A stretch of DNA of 54,204 nt from positions 1 to 54,204 of the forward strand of contig VXWX01000013.1 in NCBI GenBank assembly GCA_009835735.1, written 5' to 3'. This document shows positions 15,759-25,062 of the stretch, one piece after another. The notes under the pieces are model-generated. The model worked only from the letters and a program-made list of their open reading frames with translations. It made no database searches and was not told where the DNA came from. The stretch comes from Acidimicrobiaceae bacterium. Its GTDB lineage: Bacteria > Actinomycetota > Acidimicrobiia > Acidimicrobiales > Aldehydirespiratoraceae. Within the stretch, counting starts at the first letter, position 1. Each line of letters begins with the position of its first letter. The position numbers were made by a program, and so were the translations under genes.

Positions 15759-18700
15759 GTGTATCTGAAGACGCTGACGCTGAAGGGCTTCAAGTCCTTC
15801 GCCGAGCCGGCCTCCATCCGGTTGGAACCTGGCGTCACCGTGGTCGTCGGCCCGAACGGCAGCGGCAAATCGAACGTAGTGGACGCGGTGGCATGGGTGC
15901 TGGGTGCCCAGGCGCCGAGCGCAGTTCGCTCCACGCGAATGGACGACGTGATCTTCGCGGGCACGGCCCACAAGCCTCCACTGGGCCGAGCCGAGGTGTC
16001 GCTGACCATCGACAACTCCGACGGCATGCTGCCCCTGGCGGCCAGTGAGGTCCAGATAACCCGCACCCTCTTCCGAAACGGCGAGTCGACCTACGGGCTG
16101 AACGGCACCCCGTGCCGGTTGCTGGACATCATCGAGCTGCTGTCCGACACGGGCGTGGGCCGCCAGCAGCACATGATCGTGTCCCAGAGCCAGATCGACG
16201 CGGTGCTCAATGCCCGTCCCGCTGATCGCCGGGTGGTGGTGGAGGAGGCGGCTGGGATCCTCAAGTACCGCAAGAGGCGGGAACGGGCCCAGCGACGCCT
16301 GCTCGCCACCGACGGCGACCTGACCCGGATGAGCGACCTGCTGAGGGAGGTGCGACGGCGGTTGCGCCCCTTGCAGAAGCAGGCTGAGGCGGCCCGGCGG
16401 CACGCCGATCTGCTCGTTGAGCTGGAGGCGCTGCGAGTGCACCTGGCCGGCTGCGAGATCTCGGATCTGCGGGAGCGGCTGCGCGCCCACAAGGACGAGA
16501 GCGAGGCCCGATCGGCCGAACAAGCCGACCTGCGAACCGAACTCGACACTCTCAGCGCCAGGGTTGCTGCCGACGAGCAACGGCTGGCCCGGCACGGAAT
16601 GGACGATCATTCGGAGCGCCTGGCCCGCATCGAGGGCCTGCGGGCCCGGGCGGTGGGACTGGCTGCGGTCGCGGTCGAGCGCCAGCGCGGAATCGAGCAT
16701 CAGAGGGCCGCTCTCGCCGACCATGACCTGGCCGCGGCGTTGCAAGCCGAGCTGGAGCGCAGCCGTAGCGAGCTCTCCGCGGTCGTGTTGTCCGCCGGCG
16801 CGGCCGATTCGGATCGCCTCCGCCTGGAGGAGATGAAGGAACGACTGGAAGCAAACCGGGCCGCGTTCGAGGCCCAATGGGGCGACCACGGTGGGTTCGA
16901 CCTTGATGTGACCAGCGGGGCTGCCGAGGCCAGGGGCGAGCTGGCTGCCCTTCAGTCAACGATCGGGCTCAACGAGTCGGAGCGGGATCGCCTCGCCCAT
17001 CGCTTGGAAGCGTCCGAACGTCGCTTGCAGGATCTGGCCGGCCGGGTTGATCGACACCGCAGCGAGCACGAGGGATGCAGCAACAAGATCACCGCCCTCC
17101 GTGCAGAGCTCGCAACAGCAGAAGCAACTCGGGTCGACGGCGAGAGTGCCTTGGAGGAGGCCGTAGAGGCCCGTTCAGCGGCCGAGAGCGACTTGCGACA
17201 CTGGGCCGCGCGAAGCGAGGCGCTCGCCATGGCCCTCGATCAGTCCGCGGCGCCGATGCCGATTGACGTGCAGGCCGCAGCCGATGGTGTGCTGGGTTTG
17301 CTGGGCGACCTTGTGGAGGTGGACTCAGGCCTCGAAGCAGCCTTCGCGGCCGCCGCGGGGGACACAGTCGGCGCCGTTGTCGTGAGGCACGCCTCCGCGG
17401 CGCGGCGCGTGCTCGACAGCGTGGAGGCCAGCGACGTCGGCGCGGCTGTGATCGCGTTGGAAGGCAATGGCACCGACGGAGCGAAGGCCGTGCCGGTGGC
17501 CCGGCTCGGGCTGGAGCCGTTGAGGGGCCGGGTGCGAGCCGCCGATCCGGAGGTGGCCCGACTGCTGGACGTGCTGCTCGACTCCACGGTCCTCGTGGAC
17601 GGCGATTGGCGGGCCGCGGCCGACGTGTGGATGCGGCACCCCGGCGTCGTGGTGGTCACACCGGCCGGTGACCGGTTGAGCAGCAGAGGCTGGCGACTCG
17701 GCGTGCACGGCGCCGCCGGACTCCGGCCCGCGCTGGCCGAGGCGGATCAGAGGCTCGAGGCCGCGAGGGCAGTCGTCGAACAGGCCGAGGCCGGATGCGA
17801 TCTGGCCCGGAGCAGACTCGAGGAGAGTCGGGGGCATGTCGACGAGCTTGGCCGCCGGCTGGCTGCGTCCGAACTCGCGGCGTCGTCGTCGACCGACGCC
17901 ATCCACCGTGCCGAGTCTGATCGGCGCGACCTCGACACCGCAACCAGCGCCCTGCGCGATCATTTGGCGGAGACCGACCGCCGCCTGGAGGAGGCCGCCT
18001 CGCGGGTCGCAGAGATCAAGTCCCGACTGCCCGAGCTGGAGGCGGCCGAGGCGCAAGCGCTCCAGCGGAACCGCCAGGCGGCTGAGGCTCGCGCCGATCT
18101 CGACCGGCGTGCGTCGGAGCTGGCAGCTCGGGCCGCCGACCAGAGTGCAACCGACGCCGGGTTGGAGCAACGCCAGCAGATCCTGGGCGCCCGCGTCACA
18201 GAATTGGAGGAGCGGCTGGCCGTCTACCACGCTTCCCGGGCCGCGGCCGAGGGGCGTCTGGCCGTGCTGGAGCGCGAGGCGACGGTGCTTGACGCGCTCA
18301 GGCAGGCGGTGGAGGAGCGAACGGGGATCCTGAACGCAGGCCTCGCCGAGATACGAGAAGTCCGTCGCAGGCACTCTGATGAAGTCAGAGCCCTGGCCGC
18401 GAACCTCGACGACCTGCGGCGCCGCCAGTCCGATGCCGAGAGTCGCTACGAGGTCCTTCGCCAGACCGAGAGCCGGCACGACATAGAGGAGGCCGAGCTT
18501 CGCACGCTGCTGCAGACGGCGGTCGAGCGTCTGCGCGACAGCTACGGCCTGTCCCCGCACGAAGCAGCATCCGCGCAGCTGCCGGAGCTGCCCGACGGGC
18601 TCGACCCGGGGCAGCGGGTGGATCAACTGACCACCGAGTTGGAGATCATGGGCCCGGTCAATCCTCTGGCTCTGGCCGAGTACGACGAGCTCTATGAGCG

Positions 18701-19250
18701 TCACGAGCTGCTGCGAGGCCAACTGGACGACATCCGCGCCGCCCGCCGCGACCTCAACCGGGTGATCCGCTCGATCGACGGCGAGATCAAGACCGTGTTC
18801 AGCTCAGCCTTCGTCGATGTGGCCGCCAACTTCGAGGTGCTGTTCGAGGCGCTGTTCCCGGGCGGCGAGGGACGCCTCAGCCTCACCGAACCCGACGACC
18901 TACTCGACACCGGCATCGAGATCTCGGCCAAGCCGTCTGGCAAGAACGTTAAGCGGTTGTCGCTGCTCTCGGGTGGCGAACGGACGCTGGCCGCGCTGGC
19001 CTTCCTGTTCGCGGTGTTCCGCAGCCGGCCTTCGCCCTTCTACGTGATGGATGAGGTGGAGGCCGCTCTCGACGACGTGAACCTGCACCGCTTCCTGACC
19101 CTCATCGATGAATTCCGCTCGGACGCTCAGCTGGTGATCGTCACCCACCAGAAACGGACCATGGAGGCTGCCGACTGCCTGCAGGGGGTCTCGATGAAGC
19201 CCGGAGGCTCGTCGATGGTGGTGTCGGAGCGGGTCTCCGACGCCGCCTAG
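15759..19250 (+). CDS. smc: Chromosome segregation protein SMC
   Basis: Condensin ATPase that compacts and helps segregate the chromosome with ScpA/ScpB, neither of which is in this window. The full-length protein is 1163 residues. Walker A GPNGSGKS lies at residues 31-38, followed by the first coiled coil (about 170-500), a hinge (about 505-660, GVLGLLGDLVEV...), the second coiled coil, the ABC signature LLSGGERTL (Ser1071) and Walker B YVMDEVEAALDD (Asp1098, Glu1099). The GTG at 15759 gives the canonical start V-Y-L-K-T-L-T-L-K-G-F-K-S-F. A TTG at 15735 in the same frame would add eight unconserved residues. Confidence 0.96.
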   Translation: MYLKTLTLKGFKSFAEPASIRLEPGVTVVVGPNGSGKSNVVDAVAWVLGAQAPSAVRSTRMDDVIFAGTAHKPPLGRAEVSLTIDNSDGMLPLAASEVQITRTLFRNGESTYGLNGTPCRLLDIIELLSDTGVGRQQHMIVSQSQIDAVLNARPADRRVVVEEAAGILKYRKRRERAQRRLLATDGDLTRMSDLLREVRRRLRPLQKQAEAARRHADLLVELEALRVHLAGCEISDLRERLRAHKDESEARSAEQADLRTELDTLSARVAADEQRLARHGMDDHSERLARIEGLRARAVGLAAVAVERQRGIEHQRAALADHDLAAALQAELERSRSELSAVVLSAGAADSDRLRLEEMKERLEANRAAFEAQWGDHGGFDLDVTSGAAEARGELAALQSTIGLNESERDRLAHRLEASERRLQDLAGRVDRHRSEHEGCSNKITALRAELATAEATRVDGESALEEAVEARSAAESDLRHWAARSEALAMALDQSAAPMPIDVQAAADGVLGLLGDLVEVDSGLEAAFAAAAGDTVGAVVVRHASAARRVLDSVEASDVGAAVIALEGNGTDGAKAVPVARLGLEPLRGRVRAADPEVARLLDVLLDSTVLVDGDWRAAADVWMRHPGVVVVTPAGDRLSSRGWRLGVHGAAGLRPALAEADQRLEAARAVVEQAEAGCDLARSRLEESRGHVDELGRRLAASELAASSSTDAIHRAESDRRDLDTATSALRDHLAETDRRLEEAASRVAEIKSRLPELEAAEAQALQRNRQAAEARADLDRRASELAARAADQSATDAGLEQRQQILGARVTELEERLAVYHASRAAAEGRLAVLEREATVLDALRQAVEERTGILNAGLAEIREVRRRHSDEVRALAANLDDLRRRQSDAESRYEVLRQTESRHDIEEAELRTLLQTAVERLRDSYGLSPHEAASAQLPELPDGLDPGQRVDQLTTELEIMGPVNPLALAEYDELYERHELLRGQLDDIRAARRDLNRVIRSIDGEIKTVFSSAFVDVAANFEVLFEALFPGGEGRLSLTEPDDLLDTGIEISAKPSGKNVKRLSLLSGGERTLAALAFLFAVFRSRPSPFYVMDEVEAALDDVNLHRFLTLIDEFRSDAQLVIVTHQKRTMEAADCLQGVSMKPGGSSMVVSERVSDAA

Positions 19251-19269
19251 CGGGTATACGCCTAGCGGG
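19245..19269 (+). repeat. Tandem 15-base repeat at the smc stop
   Basis: GCCTAGCGGG occurs at 19245-19254 and 19260-19269, separated by TATAC, and the second copy is followed by CATAA; the period is 15. The first copy contains the smc stop codon TAG. It may be a slippage scar with no function. Confidence 0.5.
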
Positions 19270-19324
19270 CATAAGGGTCGCCGCTCACGGTTCTCTCACC
19301 TGCTCGGCCTAGCTTCTAGGGCGG

Positions 19325-20551
19325 ATGCAGGACTCTGAGGCTGTCAGCCGGACCGCGGTGGTCAGGCCGCCCGAGGCCGCCCTTGCGGCCCGACGCCCCG
19401 CCTGGAAGGTCGCGGGAGCACTGGTACTGGCCTGCCTGGTTCTGGTTGCCGGTACCGCCCTCGGACTGGTTCTGTTCGATGACCCGCAGAGCGCCGGGCC
19501 GGCCCCCCAGATGAGGCTGGCATCGCCAGACGAGATCACCCCCGAGCCGGTAGCCACGGCCGTCTCAGAAGAGGCCAGGGCTCCAGACGGGCCGGCGGTC
19601 GCTTCGGTCGAGTCGATCCCCGACGCGGCGGCTGCGCAGTACCCCGCGCCCGTCGTCTCTGAGGAGCCGGTGGTGGCCGTGGCCGAGGCCCTGAGCCCCT
19701 CGGTTGTGCTCGTCGAGGTCGATGCGCCGATCGGATTCGGACTGGGCTCCGGGATCGTGTGGGATGCGCAGAACGGCTACATCGTCACCAACCACCATGT
19801 GGTCGAAGGTGTCGACGACGTGGTCGTCACCTTGTCGGACGGCACCCGTCTCGACGGCGAGGTCATCGGTGGGTCGTCCGGGCATGACGTGGCGGTGGTT
19901 CGGGTCGATCCGGTGGATGCTGAATTGGTGGCCGCCTCCTTCGCTCCGGCCTCGTCGGTGAGGGTGGGTCAGCTGGCGGTCGCCATCGGCAGTCCTCTTG
20001 GTCTGACCGGCACGGTCACGGCAGGGATCGTGAGCGCGGTGAGGATCCAGGTCCAGGGAGGTTCCGACCCCAACTCACCGGTGCCGGTGGAGATGATCCA
20101 GACCGACGCCGCCATCAATCGCGGCAACTCGGGTGGCGCCCTGGCCGACTGGCAGGGGCGGGTCATCGGGATGAACACGATGATCCAGACCACTTCAGGC
20201 GGCAACATCGGCTTGGGCTTCGCCGTCCCCAGTGACACTGTGGATCTGATCGCCACCCGCATCGTCAAGGGGGAGTCGCTGGAGCTCGGGTATCTCGGGA
20301 TCAGCGGCCAGGCCGCCGAGGGCGCCATCGTGGGGGTGGTAGTGGTCGAAGTCCTGTCCGGATCCCCGGCCGAGGAGGCGGGCCTGTTGGCCGGCGACAT
20401 CATCGTCAGTCTCGACTCCGAGCACATGCACGACATCGCAGAACTGGCAGCCGCCATCAAGTTGCGCCGGCCCGGAGAGGCTGTCGTGCTGACGATCAGG
20501 CGAGGCGACGATGTCTACGTCGCCACTGCCGTGCTGGACGCGCTGGGATGA
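19325..20551 (+). CDS. Membrane-anchored HtrA/DegP-type serine protease with PDZ domain
   Basis: A 408-residue S1C protease of the cell envelope. It has a short cytoplasmic N-terminus, one membrane segment (about residues 26-50), a linker, and a trypsin-like domain with the triad His158 (TNHHVVEG), Asp188 (GHDVAVV) and Ser269 (RGNSGGAL). A PDZ domain follows from about residue 335 (VVVVEVLSGSPAEEAGLLAGDIIVSLD). This is the actinobacterial HtrA/PepD layout for quality control of envelope proteins. The gene sits between smc and ftsY and overlaps the ftsY start (ATGA), so it is probably co-expressed with the SRP receptor; this is not the usual order. Confidence 0.92.
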   Translation: MQDSEAVSRTAVVRPPEAALAARRPAWKVAGALVLACLVLVAGTALGLVLFDDPQSAGPAPQMRLASPDEITPEPVATAVSEEARAPDGPAVASVESIPDAAAAQYPAPVVSEEPVVAVAEALSPSVVLVEVDAPIGFGLGSGIVWDAQNGYIVTNHHVVEGVDDVVVTLSDGTRLDGEVIGGSSGHDVAVVRVDPVDAELVAASFAPASSVRVGQLAVAIGSPLGLTGTVTAGIVSAVRIQVQGGSDPNSPVPVEMIQTDAAINRGNSGGALADWQGRVIGMNTMIQTTSGGNIGLGFAVPSDTVDLIATRIVKGESLELGYLGISGQAAEGAIVGVVVVEVLSGSPAEEAGLLAGDIIVSLDSEHMHDIAELAAAIKLRRPGEAVVLTIRRGDDVYVATAVLDALG

Positions 20552-21636
20552 CGTTAGAGATCATTGTCGGTCTGGTCGTGCTGGCGGCGGTGGTGCTAGC
20601 GGCGGCCATTGCCGTGCGCAGGCGTCGCCGCCTGCAGGCCGTCGGTGCCCGTGAGGAAGCGACGGCAGTGGACGAGGTTGCGGACCGGGTTGTCGGCCGC
20701 TTGGCCGATAGGGCTGCCGGAAGCACAGAGCGGTCGACGGTCTCGCTGCGCGACCGCCTGTCGAAGGCTCGAACGGCGCTGACCGGGTCATTGGGATCCG
20801 CCCTGGAGCGGGCCTCGACCTCCACCGAAGCGTGGACCGAAGTGACCGAGGCTCTGATCAGGGCCGATGTCGGGTTGGGAGCCAGCTCCGAGATCGTCGA
20901 TGCGGCGAGGTCACGGATCGAAGCCGCTGGACACGAACCCTCCGCGGCGAAGGCGGCGCTGCAGACCGAACTGCGGGAGCGGCTTGAGGGCTACGACCGG
21001 TCGCTGGCTCGACGCTCCGACGGCGGGGGCCCGTCGGTGTGGCTGTTCGTCGGGGTCAACGGCACGGGAAAGACCACCACCATCGGCAAGCTGGCCAAGC
21101 GCGAGGCCGACGCCGGTTCCGGAGTGGTGCTGGCCGCGGGCGACACCTTCCGCGCCGCGGCCGCGGACCAGCTGGCCATGTGGGCGGAGCGCTCCTCGGT
21201 ACACATCGTGCGGGGTTCCGCTGGCGCTGATCCTGCGTCGGTGGTGTACGACGCGGTGGAGTCGGCTGCGGCCCGTGGGGCCGATCTGGTCCTGGCTGAC
21301 ACGGCCGGCAGGTTCCACACCGAACACAACCTCATGGCCGAACTCCAAAAGGTGCGGCGGGTGGCCGACAAGGGATCGGGCGTGGTCACCGAGACCCTTC
21401 TGGTGCTCGATGCCACGACCGGTCAGAACGGCCTGGCCCAGGCCCGGCAGTTCACCGACGCCGTGGACGTGACCGGTGTGGTCCTCACCAAGCTCGACGG
21501 CTCGGCCAAGGGCGGGATCGTGGTGGCTGTGCAGGCCGAGCTCGGAGTGCCGGTGAAGCTTGTCGGAGTCGGCGAGGGGATCGCCGACCTCGTGCCCTTC
21601 GACACCTTGGATTTCGTGGAGGCCCTGTTCGCCTGA
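20548..21636 (+). CDS. ftsY: Signal recognition particle receptor FtsY
   Basis: SRP receptor GTPase that docks Ffh-ribosome complexes at the membrane. The 362 residues begin with a hydrophobic segment (about residues 2-24, then RRRRR), giving a true N-terminal membrane anchor as in other actinobacteria. A short A domain is followed by the NG domain: P-loop NGTGKTTT (Lys175), AGDTFRAAAADQL, DTAGR and TKLDGSAKGG. The start overlaps the protease stop. ffh follows after 45 bases, so the two GTPases that dimerise at the membrane are adjacent. Confidence 0.95.
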   Translation: MTLEIIVGLVVLAAVVLAAAIAVRRRRRLQAVGAREEATAVDEVADRVVGRLADRAAGSTERSTVSLRDRLSKARTALTGSLGSALERASTSTEAWTEVTEALIRADVGLGASSEIVDAARSRIEAAGHEPSAAKAALQTELRERLEGYDRSLARRSDGGGPSVWLFVGVNGTGKTTTIGKLAKREADAGSGVVLAAGDTFRAAAADQLAMWAERSSVHIVRGSAGADPASVVYDAVESAAARGADLVLADTAGRFHTEHNLMAELQKVRRVADKGSGVVTETLLVLDATTGQNGLAQARQFTDAVDVTGVVLTKLDGSAKGGIVVAVQAELGVPVKLVGVGEGIADLVPFDTLDFVEALFA

Positions 21637-21681
21637 GAACCCGTCTTGACGGCAGGACCCTCCGGGTAGTGTGGCCCGGCC

Positions 21682-23151
21682 ATGTTCGACACGCTGACTA
21701 GCCGTTTCGAGACCGTCTTTTCGAGGCTGCGCGGCCGGGGGCGGCTCTCGGCGGAGGATGTCGATGCCGCGCTGCGTGAGATCCGTGTGGCCCTGCTCGA
21801 GGCTGACGTCAATCTGGATGTGGTCACCGGCCTCACCGAGCGCATCCGCCAGCGAGCCGTCGGCGAGGAGCTCTCGGGGGCTCTCAATCCTGCCCAGCAG
21901 GTGGTGAAGATCGTGCTATCGGAGCTCACCGCCAGCCTCGGGGGCGAGCGGCTCACCGTCACCTACGCGTCGAAGCCGCCCACTGTGGTGCTGCTGGCCG
22001 GTCTGCAGGGATCAGGCAAGACAACCAATGCGGCCAAGCTGGCCCAATGGTTCCTGCGGCAAGGCCGCAGCCCGCTGCTGGTCGGTGCCGACCTGCAGCG
22101 GCCCGCCGCGGTCGAGCAGTTGCGGACGCTGGGCGAGCGGGCCGGTGTGCCGGTGTTCAGCCACCGCCGCGGCCCGGTCAAGGCCGCGTCGGCCTCGCTG
22201 GCTGAAGCAACCCGGACGGGGCGCGACGTAGTCATCGTCGACACTGCGGGCCGTCTGGCCATCGACGCCGAGATGATGGATCAGGTGCGCCGGATCTCCA
22301 AGGCGGTGCGGCCCCACTACACGTTCCTGGTGGTCGACGCCACAGTCGGCCAGGATGCCGTGAACTCGGCAAGGACTTTCCACGACACGCTCGCCCTCGA
22401 CGGCGTGATCCTCACCAAGCTGGACGGCGACGCCCGGGGTGGGGCGGCGCTGTCGGTCAAGGAGGTGGTGGGCCGGCCCATAGCGTTCGCCTCCGTCGGC
22501 GAGAAGCTGGAGGACTTCGAGCCGTTCCATCCCGATCGTCTCGCCAGCCGCATCCTGGGGATGGGCGATGTCGAGACGCTGATCGACAAGGCCGAGTCCG
22601 CTTTCGAAGCCGAGCAGGCCACCGAGACCGCTTCCAGACTGCTGGAGGGAACCTTCACGTTCGACGACTTCCTGACCACGATGCAGCAGGTCCTGGGCAT
22701 GGGCAACCTGCGCAGCCTTCTCGGCATGATGCCCGGAGTGCCGCGGGAACTGCGCGGCGCCGAGATCGATGAGGGCCGCATCGGCCGCATCACCGGCATG
22801 ATCCACTCGATGACGCCTCAGGAGCGGGCCGAGCCCGACATCATCGACGCCTCCCGCCGGCAGCGCATCGCGGCCGGTTCGGGCTGCCGCCCCAGCGACG
22901 TGAAAGCCCTCGTCGATCAGTTCAAGCAGATGCGCTCGGCGATGAAGGGGCTCGGAGGACTCGGCGGCAAGCGGATGGCCGCGTCGAAGGCCCGGTCGTC
23001 CCAGCAGGCGGGGCGACCGGGGGGCAAGCCGTCCGCCTCCAAGCGGCGCGGCAGCGGCGGCCGGACCACCCCCAAGGGACCGGTGCCCGTTTCCAAGACG
23101 CCTCTGACCCTGCCAGGGTTGGAAAAGGGTGAGTGGCCCGGGTTGAATTGA
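21682..23151 (+). CDS. ffh: Signal recognition particle protein Ffh
   Basis: The SRP54 GTPase subunit, 489 residues. Its N domain is at about 1-85, the G domain has P-loop QGSGKTTNAAKL (Lys113), DTAGRLAID and TKLDGDARGG, and the Met-rich M domain (about 300-430) has the conserved G-S-G-x-x-P-x-x-V RNA-binding turn (SGCRPSDV). A basic, Gly/Ser-rich tail of about 60 residues is typical of actinobacteria. A TAGTGT about 10 bases before the ATG could be a -10 element for a leaderless transcript; no clear ribosome binding site is seen. Confidence 0.96.
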   Translation: MFDTLTSRFETVFSRLRGRGRLSAEDVDAALREIRVALLEADVNLDVVTGLTERIRQRAVGEELSGALNPAQQVVKIVLSELTASLGGERLTVTYASKPPTVVLLAGLQGSGKTTNAAKLAQWFLRQGRSPLLVGADLQRPAAVEQLRTLGERAGVPVFSHRRGPVKAASASLAEATRTGRDVVIVDTAGRLAIDAEMMDQVRRISKAVRPHYTFLVVDATVGQDAVNSARTFHDTLALDGVILTKLDGDARGGAALSVKEVVGRPIAFASVGEKLEDFEPFHPDRLASRILGMGDVETLIDKAESAFEAEQATETASRLLEGTFTFDDFLTTMQQVLGMGNLRSLLGMMPGVPRELRGAEIDEGRIGRITGMIHSMTPQERAEPDIIDASRRQRIAAGSGCRPSDVKALVDQFKQMRSAMKGLGGLGGKRMAASKARSSQQAGRPGGKPSASKRRGSGGRTTPKGPVPVSKTPLTLPGLEKGEWPGLN

Positions 23152-23188
23152 CCCTTCGCCGACACATCGAGAGATCAGAGGAATCACA

Positions 23189-23500
23189 TTGGCTGTCAAG
23201 TTGCGCCTCATGCGGATGGGGAAGAAGAAACAACCCACCTATCGCGTGGTGGCGGCAGATGCCCGAGCCCCCCGTAACGGGCGCTTCATCGAGATAATTG
23301 GGATATACGAGCCCCGCCAGGATCCGTCGGTGGTGCGGATCGACAACGACCGGGCGCTGCACTGGCTGCGCCACGGTGCCCAGCCCACCGAGCGGGTGGA
23401 GAAGTTGCTGAAGATCAGCGGCGCCTGGGAGACCTTCCGGGGCCCTGAAGCAGCCGAGGCCACTCCCGAGGCAGCCGGCACCGAGGACTCAGGCTCGTGA
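23189..23500 (+). CDS. rpsP: 30S ribosomal protein S16
   Basis: A 103-residue ribosomal protein with the S16 N-terminus AVKLRLMRMGKKKQPTYRVV and IYEPRQDP. The start codon is TTG at 23189, supported by AGAGGA about 7 bases upstream and by exact fit to the family start. It has an acidic C-terminal extension rich in Glu, Ala and Thr. The stop overlaps the khpA GTG start. The rpsP-khpA-rimM-trmD-rplS order is conserved. Confidence 0.96.
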   Translation: MAVKLRLMRMGKKKQPTYRVVAADARAPRNGRFIEIIGIYEPRQDPSVVRIDNDRALHWLRHGAQPTERVEKLLKISGAWETFRGPEAAEATPEAAGTEDSGS

Positions 23501-23751
23501 GCGATCTGGCCCCCACCGCCCAGGCGATGTGCCATTACGTCGTCACGAGCATCGTCGACGACACTGAAGCGGTCCAGGTCACCGCGACGGCGGCCGGCCC
23601 CGACGCGGTACGCCTCGACGTCCGTGTCGCGCAGGGTGAGATGGGCAGGGTGATAGGCAAGCGAGGCCGGGTAGCGCACGCCATACGCACTCTCGTGCGC
23701 GCCGCCGGATCGCGCGACGATGTCGACATCGAGGTTGAGTTCGTCGACTAG
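23497..23751 (+). CDS. khpA: KH-domain RNA-binding protein KhpA (YlqC)
   Basis: A single-KH protein of 84 residues. The RNA-binding loop is GKRG inside GRVIGKRGRVAHAIRTLVRAA. In other bacteria KhpA pairs with KhpB and affects RNA metabolism and cell elongation. The GTG start overlaps the rpsP stop by four bases (GTGA). It lies in its usual place between S16 and RimM. Confidence 0.92.
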   Translation: MSDLAPTAQAMCHYVVTSIVDDTEAVQVTATAAGPDAVRLDVRVAQGEMGRVIGKRGRVAHAIRTLVRAAGSRDDVDIEVEFVD

Positions 23752-24265
23752 AGGCCGAGCGGGTGGCCCGTCTGCGTCGTCCGGGGCGTCCTCAGCGCCT
23801 CTGCTGGAGATCGGCCGCGTCGGGCGGCCCCACGGCACCAGCGGTGAGGTAACCGTCACGCTGGTGTCGAACCGGCCTGAGCGTCTGGAGCCCGGATCCG
23901 AGTTGCAGACCGACTTGGGGACCCTGACAGTCTCCTCGGCCCGGCCTCACAACAAGCGCCACCTGGTGGCCTTCGACGGTATCGACGACCGCAGCAAGGC
24001 TGAGGCGTTGAGGGGGCTGGTTCTGAAAGCCGCGCCGCTCGTGGACCCCGATGAGCTGTGGGTCCACGAGCTGATCGGCGCCCGGGTGGTCGACCAGGCC
24101 GGCACGGACCGGGGCGCCGTGGCGTCCGTCGTGGCCAATCCGGCCGGCGACCTGCTCGAACTCACCGACGGCGCCCTCGTGCCGCTGCGCTTCCTCGTCC
24201 GCTCGGTGCCCGGCGAGCGGATAGACGTCGATGTTCCCGATGGGCTGTTCGAAGCGGCGACATGA
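23720..24265 (+). CDS. rimM: 16S rRNA processing protein RimM
   Basis: A 30S maturation factor, here 181 residues. An N-terminal barrel starts at LLEIGRVGRPHGTSGEVTV and a PRC barrel at about residue 110 begins DELWVHELIGARVVD. Homology starts at about residue 28, but no in-frame ATG, GTG or TTG lies between the khpA stop and that point. The ATG at 23720, 32 bases inside khpA, is therefore the annotated start, with a TTG at 23735 as alternative. The stop overlaps the trmD ATG. Confidence 0.85.
   Translation: MSTSRLSSSTRGRAGGPSASSGASSAPLLEIGRVGRPHGTSGEVTVTLVSNRPERLEPGSELQTDLGTLTVSSARPHNKRHLVAFDGIDDRSKAEALRGLVLKAAPLVDPDELWVHELIGARVVDQAGTDRGAVASVVANPAGDLLELTDGALVPLRFLVRSVPGERIDVDVPDGLFEAAT
23748..23762 (+). 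repeat. 15-base gene-junction repeat, copy after khpA
   Basis: Identical to 11228-11242 (CTAGAGGCCGAGCGG). This copy spans the khpA stop codon. The related 25036-25056 carries the same TAGAGGCCGA and GAGCGG halves with three bases between them. Confidence 0.5.
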
Positions 24266-25017
24266 GCTTTCGAATCGACATCTTCACGATCTTTCCCGAC
24301 TTGGTGGAGACCATGGCCTCGGCCTCGGTCATCGGGCGCGCTCGTACTGCCCACACGCTCGACGTGCGAGTCCACGACCTCAGGATGGCCGCCACCGACC
24401 GCCACCGGAGCACCGATGACGCGCCCTTCGGCGGGGGAGCGGGAATGGTGATGATGCCCCAGCCCCTGTTCGACGCGGTGGAGGCGGTCGAACCGCCCCG
24501 ACCGCTCTTTTTTCTGTCGCCCGCAGGTCGCCGCTTCGACCAGGCCATGGCCGGCGAACTTGCCTCCGGGACCGGGTTCTCGATGCTCTGCGGGCGCTAC
24601 GAGGGCGTCGATGAGCGGGTCTGCCAGCACTTGGTGGACGGCGAGATCTCGGTCGGCGATGTCGTCCTGTCAGGCGGGGAGGCCGCGGCGGGGGTGGTGC
24701 TGGAGGCAGTGGCTCGGTGCGTGCCGGGAGTCCTGGCCAACGAGGCCTCCACCTCAGAGGAGTCCTTCAGCGAAGGGCTGCTGGAGTACCCCCAATACAC
24801 CCGGCCGGCGAAGTTCCGGGAGTGGTCCGTCCCCGAAGTGCTGCTGTCGGGCGATCACGGTCGGGTGGCCCGCTGGCGCCGAGCGCAGTCGCTGGCTCGC
24901 ACCATCCAGCGCCGCCCGGACCTGATCGAGGCCCGCGGCGGCCTCAGCGACGAGGAACGGACGCTGCTCGAAGATCACGGTCTCGACGCCGGTGGAGGCG
25001 GTGAGCGGTCCTCGTAG
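24262..25017 (+). CDS. trmD: tRNA (guanine37-N1)-methyltransferase TrmD
   Basis: SPOUT-class knotted methyltransferase that makes m1G37 next to the anticodon and prevents frameshifting. The 251 residues begin MSFRIDIFTIFPDLVETM. The SAM-binding trefoil knot region is visible as LCGRYEGVDERV (about residues 111-122) and SVGDVVLSGGEAAAGVVLEAV (about 131-151). DDAPFGGGAGMVM (about residues 53-65) is the conserved substrate loop. ATG 24262 overlaps the rimM stop (ATGA). Confidence 0.95.
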   Translation: MSFRIDIFTIFPDLVETMASASVIGRARTAHTLDVRVHDLRMAATDRHRSTDDAPFGGGAGMVMMPQPLFDAVEAVEPPRPLFFLSPAGRRFDQAMAGELASGTGFSMLCGRYEGVDERVCQHLVDGEISVGDVVLSGGEAAAGVVLEAVARCVPGVLANEASTSEESFSEGLLEYPQYTRPAKFREWSVPEVLLSGDHGRVARWRRAQSLARTIQRRPDLIEARGGLSDEERTLLEDHGLDAGGGGERSS

Positions 25018-25062
25018 ACTCGCTCGGCCCGGCCGTAGAGGCCGATGCGAGCGGAGACAGCC

